Source: TMED23 sp964566055
GTDB lineage: Bacteria; Pseudomonadota; Alphaproteobacteria; Rhodospirillales; UBA2165
Assembly: GCA_964566055.1 (NCBI GenBank)
Contig: CAZMHI010000004.1
Span: 56,393 to 120,392 of the forward strand
DNA: 64,000 nt
Reading direction: 5' to 3'
The notes below the pieces were generated by a model that worked only from the letters and a program-made list of their open reading frames with translations, had not been told where the DNA came from and searched no databases. Shown in pieces: positions 1 to 8,688 of the stretch. Position 1 is the first letter of the stretch; each line of letters begins with the position of its first letter. The position numbers and the translations under genes were made by a program.

Positions 1-1436
1 AACGGGATATTTTGTGCTTGAGCAGCGGTTTCGAAAGCGCTGGTCACCGAGTCTTCGCCATCCAATGACAAAAGCGAAAAGTCATTGCTAAGCTCTTCAT
101 AAATATTTTTACCGGACGACATTTCAAGCGGCGCCAGATGGTGTCCGGCCTGAGCTTTAAAAGTATGCTTGCCATGGGCCGAGCAAACGCCACCTTCTGG
201 GCCATCTATCACGCCCGAGCCTTCGTAGTTGGGCTCATAGCTTAGCATAGTTCCCTTGGCGCCGGCCTTTCTATCCTCCCAGGCTTTAAGAAAGGCGTCC
301 AAGTCTTTATCCGGATTGTAGGTCGACAGAAATTGATTTTCGCGTTCGATGCCGGTGGCGATAAAATCCTCACCGGTTTCTTTGAAAATCGGATGGCGCT
401 CGACGCTGTAGGAGTCGAGCAGGGCCTCGCCGCCCCAACCCTGCAATACGCCAGCAAGCTTCCAGCCGAGATTGCGCGCATCTTCAAGCCCGTTATTGAC
501 GCCAAAGCCGCCATAAGGCGGGTGGGAGTGAGCGGCATCTCCGGCGATGAAAACCCGGCCGACCTGATAGGTCTCGGCGACGGCGACCCGCAAATCCCAA
601 AATCCGACATGGTCAAACTCGCAAGCGAACTCAAAACCGGCGGCTTTTTGGATCAAGGCTTTAAAATCATAGTTATCGACAGTAGTATCCATCGGCACCG
701 GGGCATGGAAAAACCAGCCTTCGCCGACATCGATGCGGCCAAAAAACTGCCAATAGCCGTTCAGTTCCGGGTCCATGGCGCGGTAGGTGCTGCGTTCGGG
801 AAAGCGTTTGAGACCTTCATGCAGCTCTTTCGAACGGAAGACCGCCAGCACCATTTTCTGATCAAAGTCGGAGCCTTTGCGTTCAATACCGATGGCATCC
901 CGCACCATCGAATGAGCGCCATCGCAGCCGACCAGATAATCCCCTTCGAGGGTCTGGCTTTCCTCGCCGTCCTCTATCTTGATGATGACACTGACACCGC
1001 TTTCATCCTGCTCTAAGGCCTCGGCTTTCCAGCCGAAATACGTTTCGACCTCTGGCATTTCTGCCACTTTTTTCTGCAGCACTTCTTCCATGCAATATTG
1101 CGGCATCCGTTCATTGGCCTGAAAGAAAAAATCTTTGACCAATTCGCGCTGGGGCGGGGAATACCAATACTTGCTCATTAAATTGCCATAGGCGACGATG
1201 CCGCCAATCGGGGATTTGGCCGGCATGACCCGGGCAGCGCGCATTTCTTTGATGATACCCCAGCTATCGAAGTGATCGAGCGTGCGCTGCATCAGATTTT
1301 GGCCTTTGGGGATGCGATGGGGCTCGGTGCGGCGCTCGATGATGGCAGATGAAATACCCCGCAAGCCAAGTTCAATGGCGAGGCCCATTCCGACCGGCCC
1401 GCCGCCGACAATCAAAACCTGTTGCCGATAGCTCAT
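1..1436 (-). CDS. FAD-dependent aromatic monooxygenase (partial, C-terminus beyond window)
   Basis: Group A flavoprotein monooxygenase of the PheA/TfdB/MhpA type, expected to hydroxylate an aromatic ring with NAD(P)H and O2. The reverse strand reads openly from ATG 1436 to the window edge (about 478 codons). Visible motifs are the N-terminal dinucleotide fold GGGPVGMG near residue 10, the DG motif VGCDGAHSMVR, and the FAD-ribityl motif FIAGDAAHSHPP followed by NNGLEDARNLGWKLA. An AGAGGGG ribosome site precedes the ATG. It is the last visible gene of a minus-strand run with a GST, an AhpD-like protein and a Sec-peroxiredoxin, suggesting aromatic or xenobiotic oxidation with thiol-based detoxification. 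The substrate cannot be told from sequence. Confidence 0.88.
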   Translation of the reverse strand, partial: MSYRQQVLIVGGGPVGMGLAIELGLRGISSAIIERRTEPHRIPKGQNLMQRTLDHFDSWGIIKEMRAARVMPAKSPIGGIVAYGNLMSKYWYSPPQRELVKDFFFQANERMPQYCMEEVLQKKVAEMPEVETYFGWKAEALEQDESGVSVIIKIEDGEESQTLEGDYLVGCDGAHSMVRDAIGIERKGSDFDQKMVLAVFRSKELHEGLKRFPERSTYRAMDPELNGYWQFFGRIDVGEGWFFHAPVPMDTTVDNYDFKALIQKAAGFEFACEFDHVGFWDLRVAVAETYQVGRVFIAGDAAHSHPPYGGFGVNNGLEDARNLGWKLAGVLQGWGGEALLDSYSVERHPIFKETGEDFIATGIERENQFLSTYNPDKDLDAFLKAWEDRKAGAKGTMLSYEPNYEGSGVIDGPEGGVCSAHGKHTFKAQAGHHLAPLEMSSGKNIYEELSNDFSLLSLDGEDSVTSAFETAAQAQNIP

Positions 1437-1451
1437 TGAATTCCCCTCTGG

Positions 1452-2186
1452 TTACGCCTCGCTATCCAGCTCCGGATAATGGCGGAACACACCCATGGTG
1501 TTGAACGGAATGCGCCGCTCGGAGGCTAAATAGGCCGCCGTATTTGGCCGTTCCGCCACCGCCTCATGAAGCGCGATCATCTGCGGATAATTGCCTTCAA
1601 CTTTAGCAAAGGCCTTGGGGAATGCATAGCGGAGCCCTTCCACAATCTGGAATAACGACAAATCGGGATAGGTGAGGGCGTCACCAATCAGCCAGCCTGA
1701 TTTGGCTGGATTGTTGGCAAGTATGCTTTCGTAATAGCCCATATGTTTGGGAATACGATGCTCGATGAAATTGGCGGCGCGTTTTTTAGATTCTTCGACC
1801 TGATCCTCGTAATAAAGCGCGCTGGCAATCGGATGATGGGTGTCGTGCACCTCCATCAATAAATCCGTCACCGTGAGCTGAAGCTGATGGGCGAACACTT
1901 GATCCGCTTCGCTCTTAGGCGCGAGGCCGATCTTGGGCGCAAGGTAGTTCAGAATATTGGCGGCCTGTGCGATGGTCACATCACCATCGATCAGGAAAGG
2001 CGGTGCGAAGGGTGGGCGGGTCTGACTGGCATCTTGCAGGATTTCCAATATTGCTGCCCGGTTGTCTTCTTGTTCGCTTGGCAAGCGGGCGACATCAACG
2101 TAGTCGGCGCCGGCTTCTTCAAGGGCCAGGCGCACAACTTCACCCCGTCCCTGGATCATCGGCCAGTAATAGAATTGGTACGCCAT
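1452..2186 (-). CDS. Glutathione S-transferase family protein
   Basis: Cytosolic GST of 244 residues. It starts with a thioredoxin-like fold (YQFYYWPMIQGRGEVVRLAL), whose N-terminal Tyr and GRGE pattern resemble alpha/mu/sigma-type enzymes, followed by an all-helical C-terminal domain (WLIGDALTYPDLSLFQIVEGL). It would conjugate glutathione to an electrophile or isomerise an intermediate. The start codon abuts the stop of the upstream AhpD-like gene, so the two are translationally linked. The flavin monooxygenase begins 15 bp downstream. Context favours a role in aromatic breakdown or detoxification of its products; substrate unknown. Confidence 0.85.
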   Translation of the reverse strand: MAYQFYYWPMIQGRGEVVRLALEEAGADYVDVARLPSEQEDNRAAILEILQDASQTRPPFAPPFLIDGDVTIAQAANILNYLAPKIGLAPKSEADQVFAHQLQLTVTDLLMEVHDTHHPIASALYYEDQVEESKKRAANFIEHRIPKHMGYYESILANNPAKSGWLIGDALTYPDLSLFQIVEGLRYAFPKAFAKVEGNYPQMIALHEAVAERPNTAAYLASERRIPFNTMGVFRHYPELDSEA

Positions 2187-2795
2187 CTAACTATGCGACC
2201 AGTTGTCGGGATCATCGGAATCGTTAGGCGACAATCCTAAAATGTCTCCCTCGGTTGAGCAGCCGAGACCCACGACCGTGCGGTTGGCATAAGCGAAATA
2301 GGAGACCAACTGGTTGATTTCCAGAATCTCACCATCATCATAGCCGGCATCCCGCATGTCTTTCACCAACTGCTCCGGCATGTCAGTGACGTCGACGGTG
2401 AGAGCTCTCGCATAACGTAGTGCCGCCGCTTCCTGATCTGAGAACACGCCTTCAAATTGATCGGTCTCCAAGGCTGCTCGAATGGCAGTCGAAAGTTCTT
2501 CATTATCCAGCAAACGCGTTAGACCCGCGAAATGATGCTCGACACAATAATGACAATTGTTGAGATGACTGACATAAACGCCGAGAGTTTCCAGAAACCA
2601 CTTGGGCACCTGATTGGCCGAATGATGGATGACATACTTATAAATGGTCATATGCGCCTCCATCGTGTGCGGACGGAGGCTGTGCATCATCATGATATTA
2701 TCGACGTTATTATCGGGGCCTTTCACTTTGTCATAAAGCGATTTCAGGCGGCCTTCAGCATCGTCGTAGTCGACGACATCAATCCATGGGGTCAT
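2187..2795 (-). CDS. AhpD-like / carboxymuconolactone decarboxylase family peroxidase-related protein
   Basis: Protein of 202 residues with the AhpD/CMD helical core. The redox motif is at C81-x-x-C84 with a following His (CHYCVEHH), the arrangement of AhpD-type thiol reductases and 'peroxidase-related' CMD proteins. This paralogue keeps two cysteines, unlike the Sec-containing relative at 15331-15951. It lies between the Sec-peroxiredoxin (12 bp upstream) and the GST, so a plausible role is recycling of the peroxiredoxin or reducing organic hydroperoxides. A GGAAG ribosome site precedes ATG 2795. Confidence 0.85.
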   Translation of the reverse strand: MTPWIDVVDYDDAEGRLKSLYDKVKGPDNNVDNIMMMHSLRPHTMEAHMTIYKYVIHHSANQVPKWFLETLGVYVSHLNNCHYCVEHHFAGLTRLLDNEELSTAIRAALETDQFEGVFSDQEAAALRYARALTVDVTDMPEQLVKDMRDAGYDDGEILEINQLVSYFAYANRTVVGLGCSTEGDILGLSPNDSDDPDNWSHS

Positions 2796-2806
2796 TCGTA
2801 CTTCCT

Positions 2807-3250
2807 TTAAAGTGAGGCTAAATCAGCCAGTACCTGATCCGGATGCTCCGCCGGTGTCACTGTCTCATACGCTTTGGCCACCGACCCATCCGGTGCAACC
2901 AGTACCGATATCCGGCTGGCATTGCCGGTATCCGAGGTGACGACGCCATAAGCTGTCGAGGCCGCTCGATCCCCATCTGTTAACAGATCATACGGAAAGT
3001 CGAACTTGTCTTTGAACGCTTTGTTATCGGCGTTGCTGTCGAAACTCACCCCGAGAATGACACAATTTTTATCATTAAAGTCTTGGATTCGATCACGGAA
3101 CCCATTGCCTTCGATGGTTCAACCTGGTGTATCGGCTTTGGGATACCACCAGAGCAAAACATATTTGCCCGAAAAGTCATCAAGCGACACAGCCGCGCCG
3201 TCTTGATTGGTAAAGGAAAAGGCCGGAGCCTGCTCACCTGCTGCTATCAT
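2807..3250 (-). CDS. Selenocysteine-containing peroxiredoxin (Bcp/PrxQ type)
   Basis: Reads as one 147-residue protein if TGA at 3121-3119 is decoded as Sec44. Before the TGA is the AhpC/TSA start (GEQAPAFSF, LLWWYPKADTPG); after it, in the same frame, TIEGNGFRDRIQDF, FDFPYDLLTDGD and a normal Bcp C-terminus. The family has Cys at this exact place (TPGC-T-x-E), so U replaces the peroxidatic Cys. The usual resolving Cys five residues on is absent (Asn), so reduction needs an external thiol, perhaps the AhpD-like protein next door. Start ATG 3250 has an AAGGTGG site; a longer N-terminus from 3313 is unlikely. Only a weak hairpin follows the UGA (3115-3092). Confidence 0.88.
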
Positions 3251-3397
3251 GGTTTTGTTCCACCTTTCTATTTTTGAAATAAGCCAAAAAAGTGCCCTGA
3301 GTAAATGTCTCATCCAACCAGCTTAGCGCGCTGCCATGCGTTGTAAAGACCGCTCTGAGATTCAAGTTGACTCTGAATCGGCCTACGCTAAAGTATG

Positions 3398-3410
3398 TTT
3401 AGATACTAAA
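3398..3410. promoter_or_regulatory. Small palindromes upstream of the ABC importer
   Basis: In the 207-bp spacer before the ABC operon there is a perfect TTTAG-ATA-CTAAA palindrome here, and a GATTCA / TGAATC inverted repeat with a 9-nt spacer at 3359-3379. Either could bind the IclR regulator encoded at the end of the operon. This is inference from symmetry and position only. Confidence 0.3.
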
Positions 3411-3457
3411 TCAATGTTTTATATATGAAACGTTCTGGTACCTAAAGGTATTCATAA

Positions 3458-4279
3458 ATGCTCGATAGCCCCAACAATTATCGCATTGAATATCGTGGCG
3501 TTGGCAAGCAATTCGTCAACACCCAGCCGAATGCCAGTGATGAATTTATCATTGCTGTGAGAAAAGTTGATTTAGCGGTTCGTGACGGCGAGGTGGTGTC
3601 ATTGATCGGCCCGAGCGGTTGCGGCAAATCAACCTTGTTAAATATGGGCTCAGGGCTCTATCAACCGAGCGCCGGTGATGTTTATGTTGATCAGGAGATA
3701 GTTGACCGTCCGAACGCCCATGTCGGCTTCATGCTGCAGAAAGACTTGCTGCTGGCGTGGCGCACCATTCGGAAAAATGTTGAGTTTGGCTTGGAAATTC
3801 AAGGTGTGCCGGCGAGTGTTCGTCACGAGCGTTCTTCCGACTTGCTGGAGAAATGCCGTCTCAGCGGATTTGAAGATCACTATCCTCATCAGTTATCCGG
3901 TGGTATGCGCCAACGCGCGGCGCTGGCTAGAACGCTGGCCGCTGAACCAAGTGTGTTGCTGCTGGATGAGCCGTTTTCGGCCCTTGATGCCCAGACCAAA
4001 ATGATATTGCAGCAGGATTTAGCGGAAACTCTCGCAGCTGAGAAAAAAACCGCCCTTTTTATTACCCATGATCTCGCGGAATCAGTCGCTTTGTCTGACC
4101 GCGTTTTTGTGATGAGTCAACGGCCCGGAACGATAATTGAGGAAATCGATATCGATTTGCCACTCCGGGAAAATCCGATGGCTCGCCGGCAAGAATTACA
4201 GAAAGACGTTGGCGACTATGTCTCCCGTCTGATGGAACTATTGCATGTCGGTGAATTGGCATCGGAAGTAGAAATTTAG
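3458..4279 (+). CDS. ABC transporter ATP-binding protein (nitrate/sulfonate/taurine type)
   Basis: 273-residue ABC ATPase. Walker A GPSGCGKST lies at residues 51-59, the signature LSGGMRQR and Walker B LLLDEPFSALDA follow, then the H-loop Thr-His-Asp (FITHDLAES). The sequence is closest in style to SsuB/TauB/NrtD-like ATPases that pair with a single permease. First gene of an operon with a binding protein and a permease, so it energises uptake at the inner membrane. The substrate is not evident; such importers carry sulfonates, nitrate, pyrimidine precursors or aromatic acids. Confidence 0.9.
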   Translation: MLDSPNNYRIEYRGVGKQFVNTQPNASDEFIIAVRKVDLAVRDGEVVSLIGPSGCGKSTLLNMGSGLYQPSAGDVYVDQEIVDRPNAHVGFMLQKDLLLAWRTIRKNVEFGLEIQGVPASVRHERSSDLLEKCRLSGFEDHYPHQLSGGMRQRAALARTLAAEPSVLLLDEPFSALDAQTKMILQQDLAETLAAEKKTALFITHDLAESVALSDRVFVMSQRPGTIIEEIDIDLPLRENPMARRQELQKDVGDYVSRLMELLHVGELASEVEI

Positions 4280-4336
4280 TCAACAGGGAAAACCAACTAC
4301 AAATATTTTATCTGTTTAACAATGGAGGTATCTAAA

Positions 4337-5260
4337 ATGTTACATCAAAATAAGCTTCTAAAATTACTGGCCGTACCAGTTTTGGCGGTTGGTACTCTCA
4401 TCGCTACCGCACCGGCGCAAACTGCCGCGGCGAAAGACGTCACCTATTTACTACCTGCACCTGGCTTCCTGCCGGCTTTTGCTCCTTGGATGCTGGCGCA
4501 GGCCCGTGGCTATTACAAAGCCGAAGGCCTCAATGTAAAATTTCAGACGGCTCGCGGCGGTGTAGATGTGGCCAAACAAGTTGGCGCCGGCAACGCTGTA
4601 GTCGGCGGTGGTCTTGGTGATACGCCTATTATTGTGCGCCCTAATGGCATTCCGGTAAAAGCAGTTGCCGTTTTGGGTGGCCGTTCATTGATGCAATTGG
4701 TGACCCGCAATGACCGGGGTATCAAATCGCTTAAAGACCTCAAAGGTAAAACCATTACGTCGATATCACTGCAAGACACCACTTACTATGCCCTGCTGGG
4801 TATGCTAGCGACCGCGGGTCTGACCAAAAACGATGTTAAAGCCCAAGCTGCGGGCCCGGTTGGCGTCTGGAAACTTTTCCTTGCCGGTAAATCTGATGCC
4901 ATGGCGGCCGTACCAGATTGGATTGGCATTGCGAGGGGAGCCAAGGTGAAGCTCACAATTTGGCCGGCCGATGATCATTTCAAAAGTATGGCTCAAGCGA
5001 TCCTTGCAGCGGATAAAACCATCAAGGAGAATCCGCAACTGATTGGAAAACTTGTGCGGGCCACGCTCAAAGGTTTGAAAGACATCATGAAGGACTCAGA
5101 TGGAGTAATTGCCGATTACATCAAACATGTTCCAAAAAACAAAGGCAAAGAGAAATACCTTTCCGGCGTGTTTAAGCTCTACAACAAATATGTCTATCCG
5201 GGACAGAAAACTGTCGGCGAGATGGATCGCGCGCGTTTGAAAGCATTGCAGGAGTTCTAG
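4337..5260 (+). CDS. ABC transporter substrate-binding protein (NMT1/SsuA-like)
   Basis: 307-residue periplasmic binding protein. A Sec signal peptide is visible (basic start, hydrophobic LLAVPVLAVGTLIATAPAQTAAA, cleavage near residue 32). The mature part has the NMT1/SsuA pattern: PGFLPAFAPWMLAQARGYYKAEGLNVKF near the start and LKDLKGKTITSISLQDTTYY in the middle. Start ATG 4337 is chosen because a GGAGG site lies 7 bp upstream; an ATG at 4322 overlaps that site. It delivers the ligand to the permease at 5357. Ligand unknown. Confidence 0.88.
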   Translation: MLHQNKLLKLLAVPVLAVGTLIATAPAQTAAAKDVTYLLPAPGFLPAFAPWMLAQARGYYKAEGLNVKFQTARGGVDVAKQVGAGNAVVGGGLGDTPIIVRPNGIPVKAVAVLGGRSLMQLVTRNDRGIKSLKDLKGKTITSISLQDTTYYALLGMLATAGLTKNDVKAQAAGPVGVWKLFLAGKSDAMAAVPDWIGIARGAKVKLTIWPADDHFKSMAQAILAADKTIKENPQLIGKLVRATLKGLKDIMKDSDGVIADYIKHVPKNKGKEKYLSGVFKLYNKYVYPGQKTVGEMDRARLKALQEF

Positions 5261-5356
5261 GTTGGCCAAGGTGTCTTGCGTAAATCCTCAAAGCTTGACG
5301 ATCTCTATACCAATCAGTTCGTCAACTAAGTCAAATAAGAGCCGAAGAAGCAGATC

Positions 5357-6157
5357 ATGTCTGATACAGCCAAGCCGAAAACCAACGGAAATCAGGGCAG
5401 CATCGGTGCCAGTATTGCCGTTGCCGTTGTTTTCCTCATCGGTTGGGAATGGGGACCGGGATTTTTCAACATTCCGCCCTATATCATCCCGTCTGCTTCT
5501 TCGGTTTATTTTGAATTTTTTGATGCCATCGAACGGGAAAATCTGCTCGTTCACACCGGCATTACTTTGCTGGAAACGATTGCCGGCTTTATCATTGGCT
5601 CCCTGATGGGCATGATCATCGGCTATATCCTGGGAATATCGCCGAAAGCGGAGTTTGTTTTCTCACCCTATATTTTAGCCTTGCAGATTGCGCCAAAGGT
5701 GGCTTTTGCGCCGCTGTTTGTTGTCTGGTTTGGCTTTACAGTTTATCCGAAAATTCTGGTTGCCGTGTTGATCGTATTTTTCCCGATCATGGTGAATGTA
5801 TTAGGCGCCGTTCGCAGGGTTGATCCGGATATGGTTAATCTTGCCCGAACCTTTAATGCCACGCGCTGGCAAATATTTAAAATGATCGAATTTCGGGACG
5901 CCATGCCGCCTCTGTTCTCCGGTCTGCGCATCGGGGCCACTTTGGCCATCATTGGTGTCGCGGTCGGTGAAATGATGGGCGGCAGCCAAGGACTTGGCGC
6001 GGTGCTGATTTTCGGCGGCGGGTCTGGCAATACAGCCCTGACGTTTGTCGCCATTATCATGCTGACTTTTGTCGGTATCTTGGCTTATGTCGCCGTCGTC
6101 ATCGTAGAAAAGCGTGTGCTGCACTATCTGCCGCGCAGTGAGTTTAATTCAGTTTAG
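5357..6157 (+). CDS. ABC transporter permease (SsuC/TauC type)
   Basis: 266-residue inner-membrane permease with about six hydrophobic helices and a BPD_transp_1 core (the coupling-loop area is EFRDAMPPLFSGLRIGATLAIIGVAVGEMMGG). It completes the importer with the ATPase and binding protein upstream. The 96-bp gap from the binding-protein gene has no convincing terminator, so one operon is likely. The IclR regulator follows 89 bp downstream on the same strand. Confidence 0.9.
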   Translation: MSDTAKPKTNGNQGSIGASIAVAVVFLIGWEWGPGFFNIPPYIIPSASSVYFEFFDAIERENLLVHTGITLLETIAGFIIGSLMGMIIGYILGISPKAEFVFSPYILALQIAPKVAFAPLFVVWFGFTVYPKILVAVLIVFFPIMVNVLGAVRRVDPDMVNLARTFNATRWQIFKMIEFRDAMPPLFSGLRIGATLAIIGVAVGEMMGGSQGLGAVLIFGGGSGNTALTFVAIIMLTFVGILAYVAVVIVEKRVLHYLPRSEFNSV

Positions 6158-6246
6158 TTTTGCAGTTAAAAAGTCGTCATTAGTTGAGGGCATTAAATGA
6201 CTGAAGTGACCAAAATTAACCCGCTTGAGCTTCGAGGAGGCTGGTG

Positions 6247-7089
6247 ATGCCGGATGCCGATAAGCTTGCAGGTGATTTTAAAGACCAGGATATTGCACAG
6301 AAATACATTGTGCCGGGATTGCAGCGTGGCTTGCAAATCCTTCAAGCTTTTAACCGCGACCGCCCCAATATTGGCGCCCCGGAGATAGCCAAAGAGCTGG
6401 GAATTCCACGTTCGACGGTATTTAGGTTGATGCAGACTCTCGAATTTATGGGATTTTTGGAGAAGCTTGAGAATTCCAGCGAATATCGCTTGGGCGTCGG
6501 TGTCTTGTCTTTGGGCTTTGAATATTTTGCCTCGCTTGAGGTGACAGAATTAGCGCGTCCGATCTTGGAAAAGCTGCGCGATGATACTGGATTTTCGGCG
6601 CATTTGGTTATTCGCGATGGTTGGGATGTGGTTTTTATCTTAAAAGCCGCTGCCAAGGACACCTTTTCGAATTCGGTCAATGTCGGCTTACGGTTGCCCG
6701 CGCATAGTTCGATTCTCGGGCGGATGTTGCTGGCTGATTTATCGGATGCTGAACTTAAGCAGGTATTCCCTGTAGGTGAGCTTACAAAGTTTTCAGATCA
6801 AACGCCGACAACTTTGGCCGAGATGACCAAGTTGCTTCAAGAAGACCGCAAAAATGGTTACGCCGTAGGTGCGTCCTATTTTCAAAGTGGCATCGGCTCA
6901 ATTTCTGCTCAGGTACGGGATAACTCCCGCCGAGTGGTCGCCGCTATTAACGTGATTTATCACGACAGCACGGTCAAAAAATCAGATGCCGAAGGAAAAT
7001 ACTTGGATCGAGTCCTACAAGCTGCGCATGAGATATCCCGGCTGTTGGATTACCATCCCGGTGGTATGGAAGGGAGTGGCCGCGGCTAA
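6247..7089 (+). CDS. IclR family transcriptional regulator
   Basis: 280 residues with an N-terminal winged helix (GLQRGLQILQAFNRDRPNIGAPEIAKELGIPRSTVFRLMQTL area, given by position about 25-65) and a C-terminal IclR effector domain (LRLPAHSSILGRMLLADLSD, YFQSGIGSISAQVRD). IclR proteins commonly sense aromatic or short organic acids. A GAGGAGG site lies 6 bp before ATG 6247; the GTG at 6244 is less well placed. Sitting behind the ABC genes, it probably controls that importer. Confidence 0.9.
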   Translation: MPDADKLAGDFKDQDIAQKYIVPGLQRGLQILQAFNRDRPNIGAPEIAKELGIPRSTVFRLMQTLEFMGFLEKLENSSEYRLGVGVLSLGFEYFASLEVTELARPILEKLRDDTGFSAHLVIRDGWDVVFILKAAAKDTFSNSVNVGLRLPAHSSILGRMLLADLSDAELKQVFPVGELTKFSDQTPTTLAEMTKLLQEDRKNGYAVGASYFQSGIGSISAQVRDNSRRVVAAINVIYHDSTVKKSDAEGKYLDRVLQAAHEISRLLDYHPGGMEGSGRG

Positions 7090-7091
7090 TG

Positions 7092-7760
7092 CTATTGGGC
7101 ATCTGCTCCAGCTGTCGGTAGGCCAGCCGCTTTCCATTCAGGCAGGCCTTCGTCCAACCGGCGGGCGTTGAACCCCTGAGTACGCAGCGCCGCCACGGCT
7201 TCAAACGACAGCACGCAATAGGCGCTCCGGCAGTAGGCGACGACTTCTTTGTCTGGATCGAGATCACCCAGCCGGGTTTCTAAATCATTGAGCGGAATAT
7301 TGACCGCACCGGCAAGATGCCCTTGGGCAAATTCATCAGGAGGCCGGACGTCCAGCACAGTGACCATGCCGGCACGCGTGCGTTCGAGAAGCTCATCCCG
7401 AGAGACCGGCTCCATATCATCGCGATCATCGAAATAGCCGTGCACAATGCGATCCACCTCGGCAATGTTGCGTTCCGCCACTATCCTGAGAGTGTTTAAT
7501 AATTCCAGGACAGAATCATCAGAGAGCCGGTACAGGATGAATTTGCCTTCGCGCCGCGAAGTTACCAGCCCAGCCCGCCGCAGATGCTGTAAATGCTGTG
7601 ACGTATTGGCGATTGAGAGATCGATAGTGGAGGCCAAGGCATCAACGCCGCGTTCTCCCTGAGCTAAATGTTCTAGAATTTCCAATCTATTGGCATGTCC
7701 AACGGCGCGGGCGACGGTAGCGAATTCTTCAAACAATGCCTGTTTCGGACCTCTTGACAT
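7092..7760 (-). CDS. ArsR family regulator fused to a rhodanese domain
   Basis: 222 residues. Residues about 8-90 form an ArsR winged helix (ANRLEILEHLAQGERGVDAL, SIANTSQHLQHLRRAGLV). The second half is a rhodanese domain (VLDVRPPDEFAQGHLAGAVNIP) with loop VAYCRSAYC, giving two cysteines four residues apart. ArsR-rhodanese fusions are linked to sulfane-sulfur or metalloid sensing; whether this one moves sulfur or only senses it is not shown. ATG 7760 is preferred (GGAG six bases upstream) over the in-frame start at 7784, which would fall inside the operator palindrome. It is divergent from the membrane-protein pair starting at 7843. Confidence 0.9.
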   Translation of the reverse strand: MSRGPKQALFEEFATVARAVGHANRLEILEHLAQGERGVDALASTIDLSIANTSQHLQHLRRAGLVTSRREGKFILYRLSDDSVLELLNTLRIVAERNIAEVDRIVHGYFDDRDDMEPVSRDELLERTRAGMVTVLDVRPPDEFAQGHLAGAVNIPLNDLETRLGDLDPDKEVVAYCRSAYCVLSFEAVAALRTQGFNARRLDEGLPEWKAAGLPTAGADAQ

Positions 7761-7781
7761 TTTGAACTCCATTAGATATAA

Positions 7782-7802
7782 CATTCAATTGAATGATTGA
7801 AT
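7782..7802. promoter_or_regulatory. Candidate ArsR-rhodanese operator
   Basis: A 14-bp perfect palindrome, CATTCAATTGAATG (7782-7795), is followed at once by a further ATTGAAT half-site. It lies between the divergent ArsR-rhodanese gene and the sterol-desaturase-like gene. ArsR proteins of the BigR/SqrR kind bind AT-rich ATTC...GAAT dyads, so autoregulation and control of the divergent genes is likely (inference). Confidence 0.6.
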
Positions 7803-7842
7803 AATAAAGATAAAGGGCGCCCAGCGCAAGGAAAAAATACAA

Positions 7843-8688
7843 TTGTCTGAATTTTTATTGACCAACGAACCAATAATCAGACTATCGGCTTTTCTCGGTA
7901 TTCTTGTTGTTATGATGATCTGGGAAGTGGCGTCGCCCTGCCGCAGACTTGAAATTCCTAGGCTTATTCGCTGGTCAAATAATCTCGGTATCGTTGCCGT
8001 TAATACAATTGTGGTGCGTCTTACATTTCCCATTGTTGCCGTTGGGCTAGCCCTTCATGCGGAAAGCCAGAATTGGGGATTGTTCAATTTAATTGAACTG
8101 CCAATGTGGCTGGCAATTGTCATTTCCGTAGTGCTGCTTGATCTGGTGATTTATTTGCAGCATGTGATGGTTCATGCCATTCCCATATTGTGGCGGCTGC
8201 ATCGCCTGCACCATGCTGATTTAGACTACGACGTCACCACTGGATTGCGCTTTCACCCTTTTGAAATAATTTTATCGATGGCGATTAAGCTGGTCGTCAT
8301 TTTCGCGCTCGGACCGCCCGCAGCAGCGGTTTTAATCTTTGAAGTTCTCTTGAACGGTACGGCCATGTTCAATCATGGTAATGTCCGGTTACCTTTAGTA
8401 TTAGACAAGGTGTTGCGTTGGATCGTTGTGACGCCGGATATGCACCGCGTTCACCACTCCGTCAGGCCCGAGGAAGCCAACAGTAATTTCGGCTTCAACT
8501 TGCCGTGGTGGGATCGCTTACTCGGGACCTATCGCGAGCAGCCCCAGGATGGTCACGCCGAAATGACCATCGGTATTGAGCAATTTCGGAACCCGCGCGA
8601 TCTCTGGCTGGATCGATTGCTGGTGCAGCCGTGGCTGGGACCCGCCGGCGGTTATCCAATTAACCGGCAAAGGGACATCAGTGAATGA
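7843..8688 (+). CDS. Sterol desaturase / fatty acid hydroxylase family membrane protein
   Basis: 281 residues with several N-terminal membrane helices and the histidine boxes of di-iron membrane hydroxylases: HVMVHAIPILWRLHRLHH, FHPFE, and MHRVHHSVRPEEANSNFGFNLPWWDRLLGTY. These enzymes use O2 to hydroxylate or desaturate lipids; the substrate here is unknown. Start is a TTG at 7843 with an AAGGA site about 10 bp upstream. Its stop overlaps the start of the next gene (ATGA), and it is divergent from the ArsR-rhodanese regulator. Confidence 0.85.
   Translation: MSEFLLTNEPIIRLSAFLGILVVMMIWEVASPCRRLEIPRLIRWSNNLGIVAVNTIVVRLTFPIVAVGLALHAESQNWGLFNLIELPMWLAIVISVVLLDLVIYLQHVMVHAIPILWRLHRLHHADLDYDVTTGLRFHPFEIILSMAIKLVVIFALGPPAAAVLIFEVLLNGTAMFNHGNVRLPLVLDKVLRWIVVTPDMHRVHHSVRPEEANSNFGFNLPWWDRLLGTYREQPQDGHAEMTIGIEQFRNPRDLWLDRLLVQPWLGPAGGYPINRQRDISE

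Noticed and set aside
333..1016. Long plus-strand ORF of 227 codons
   Set aside because: It lies opposite the flavin monooxygenase, which has full family motifs on the minus strand; the plus reading has no family features.
3119..3121. Stop codon or pseudogene in the peroxiredoxin
   Set aside because: Only one TGA, both sides intact in the same frame, and it falls on the catalytic residue; Sec is the simpler reading, supported by two more Sec-like genes including selD.
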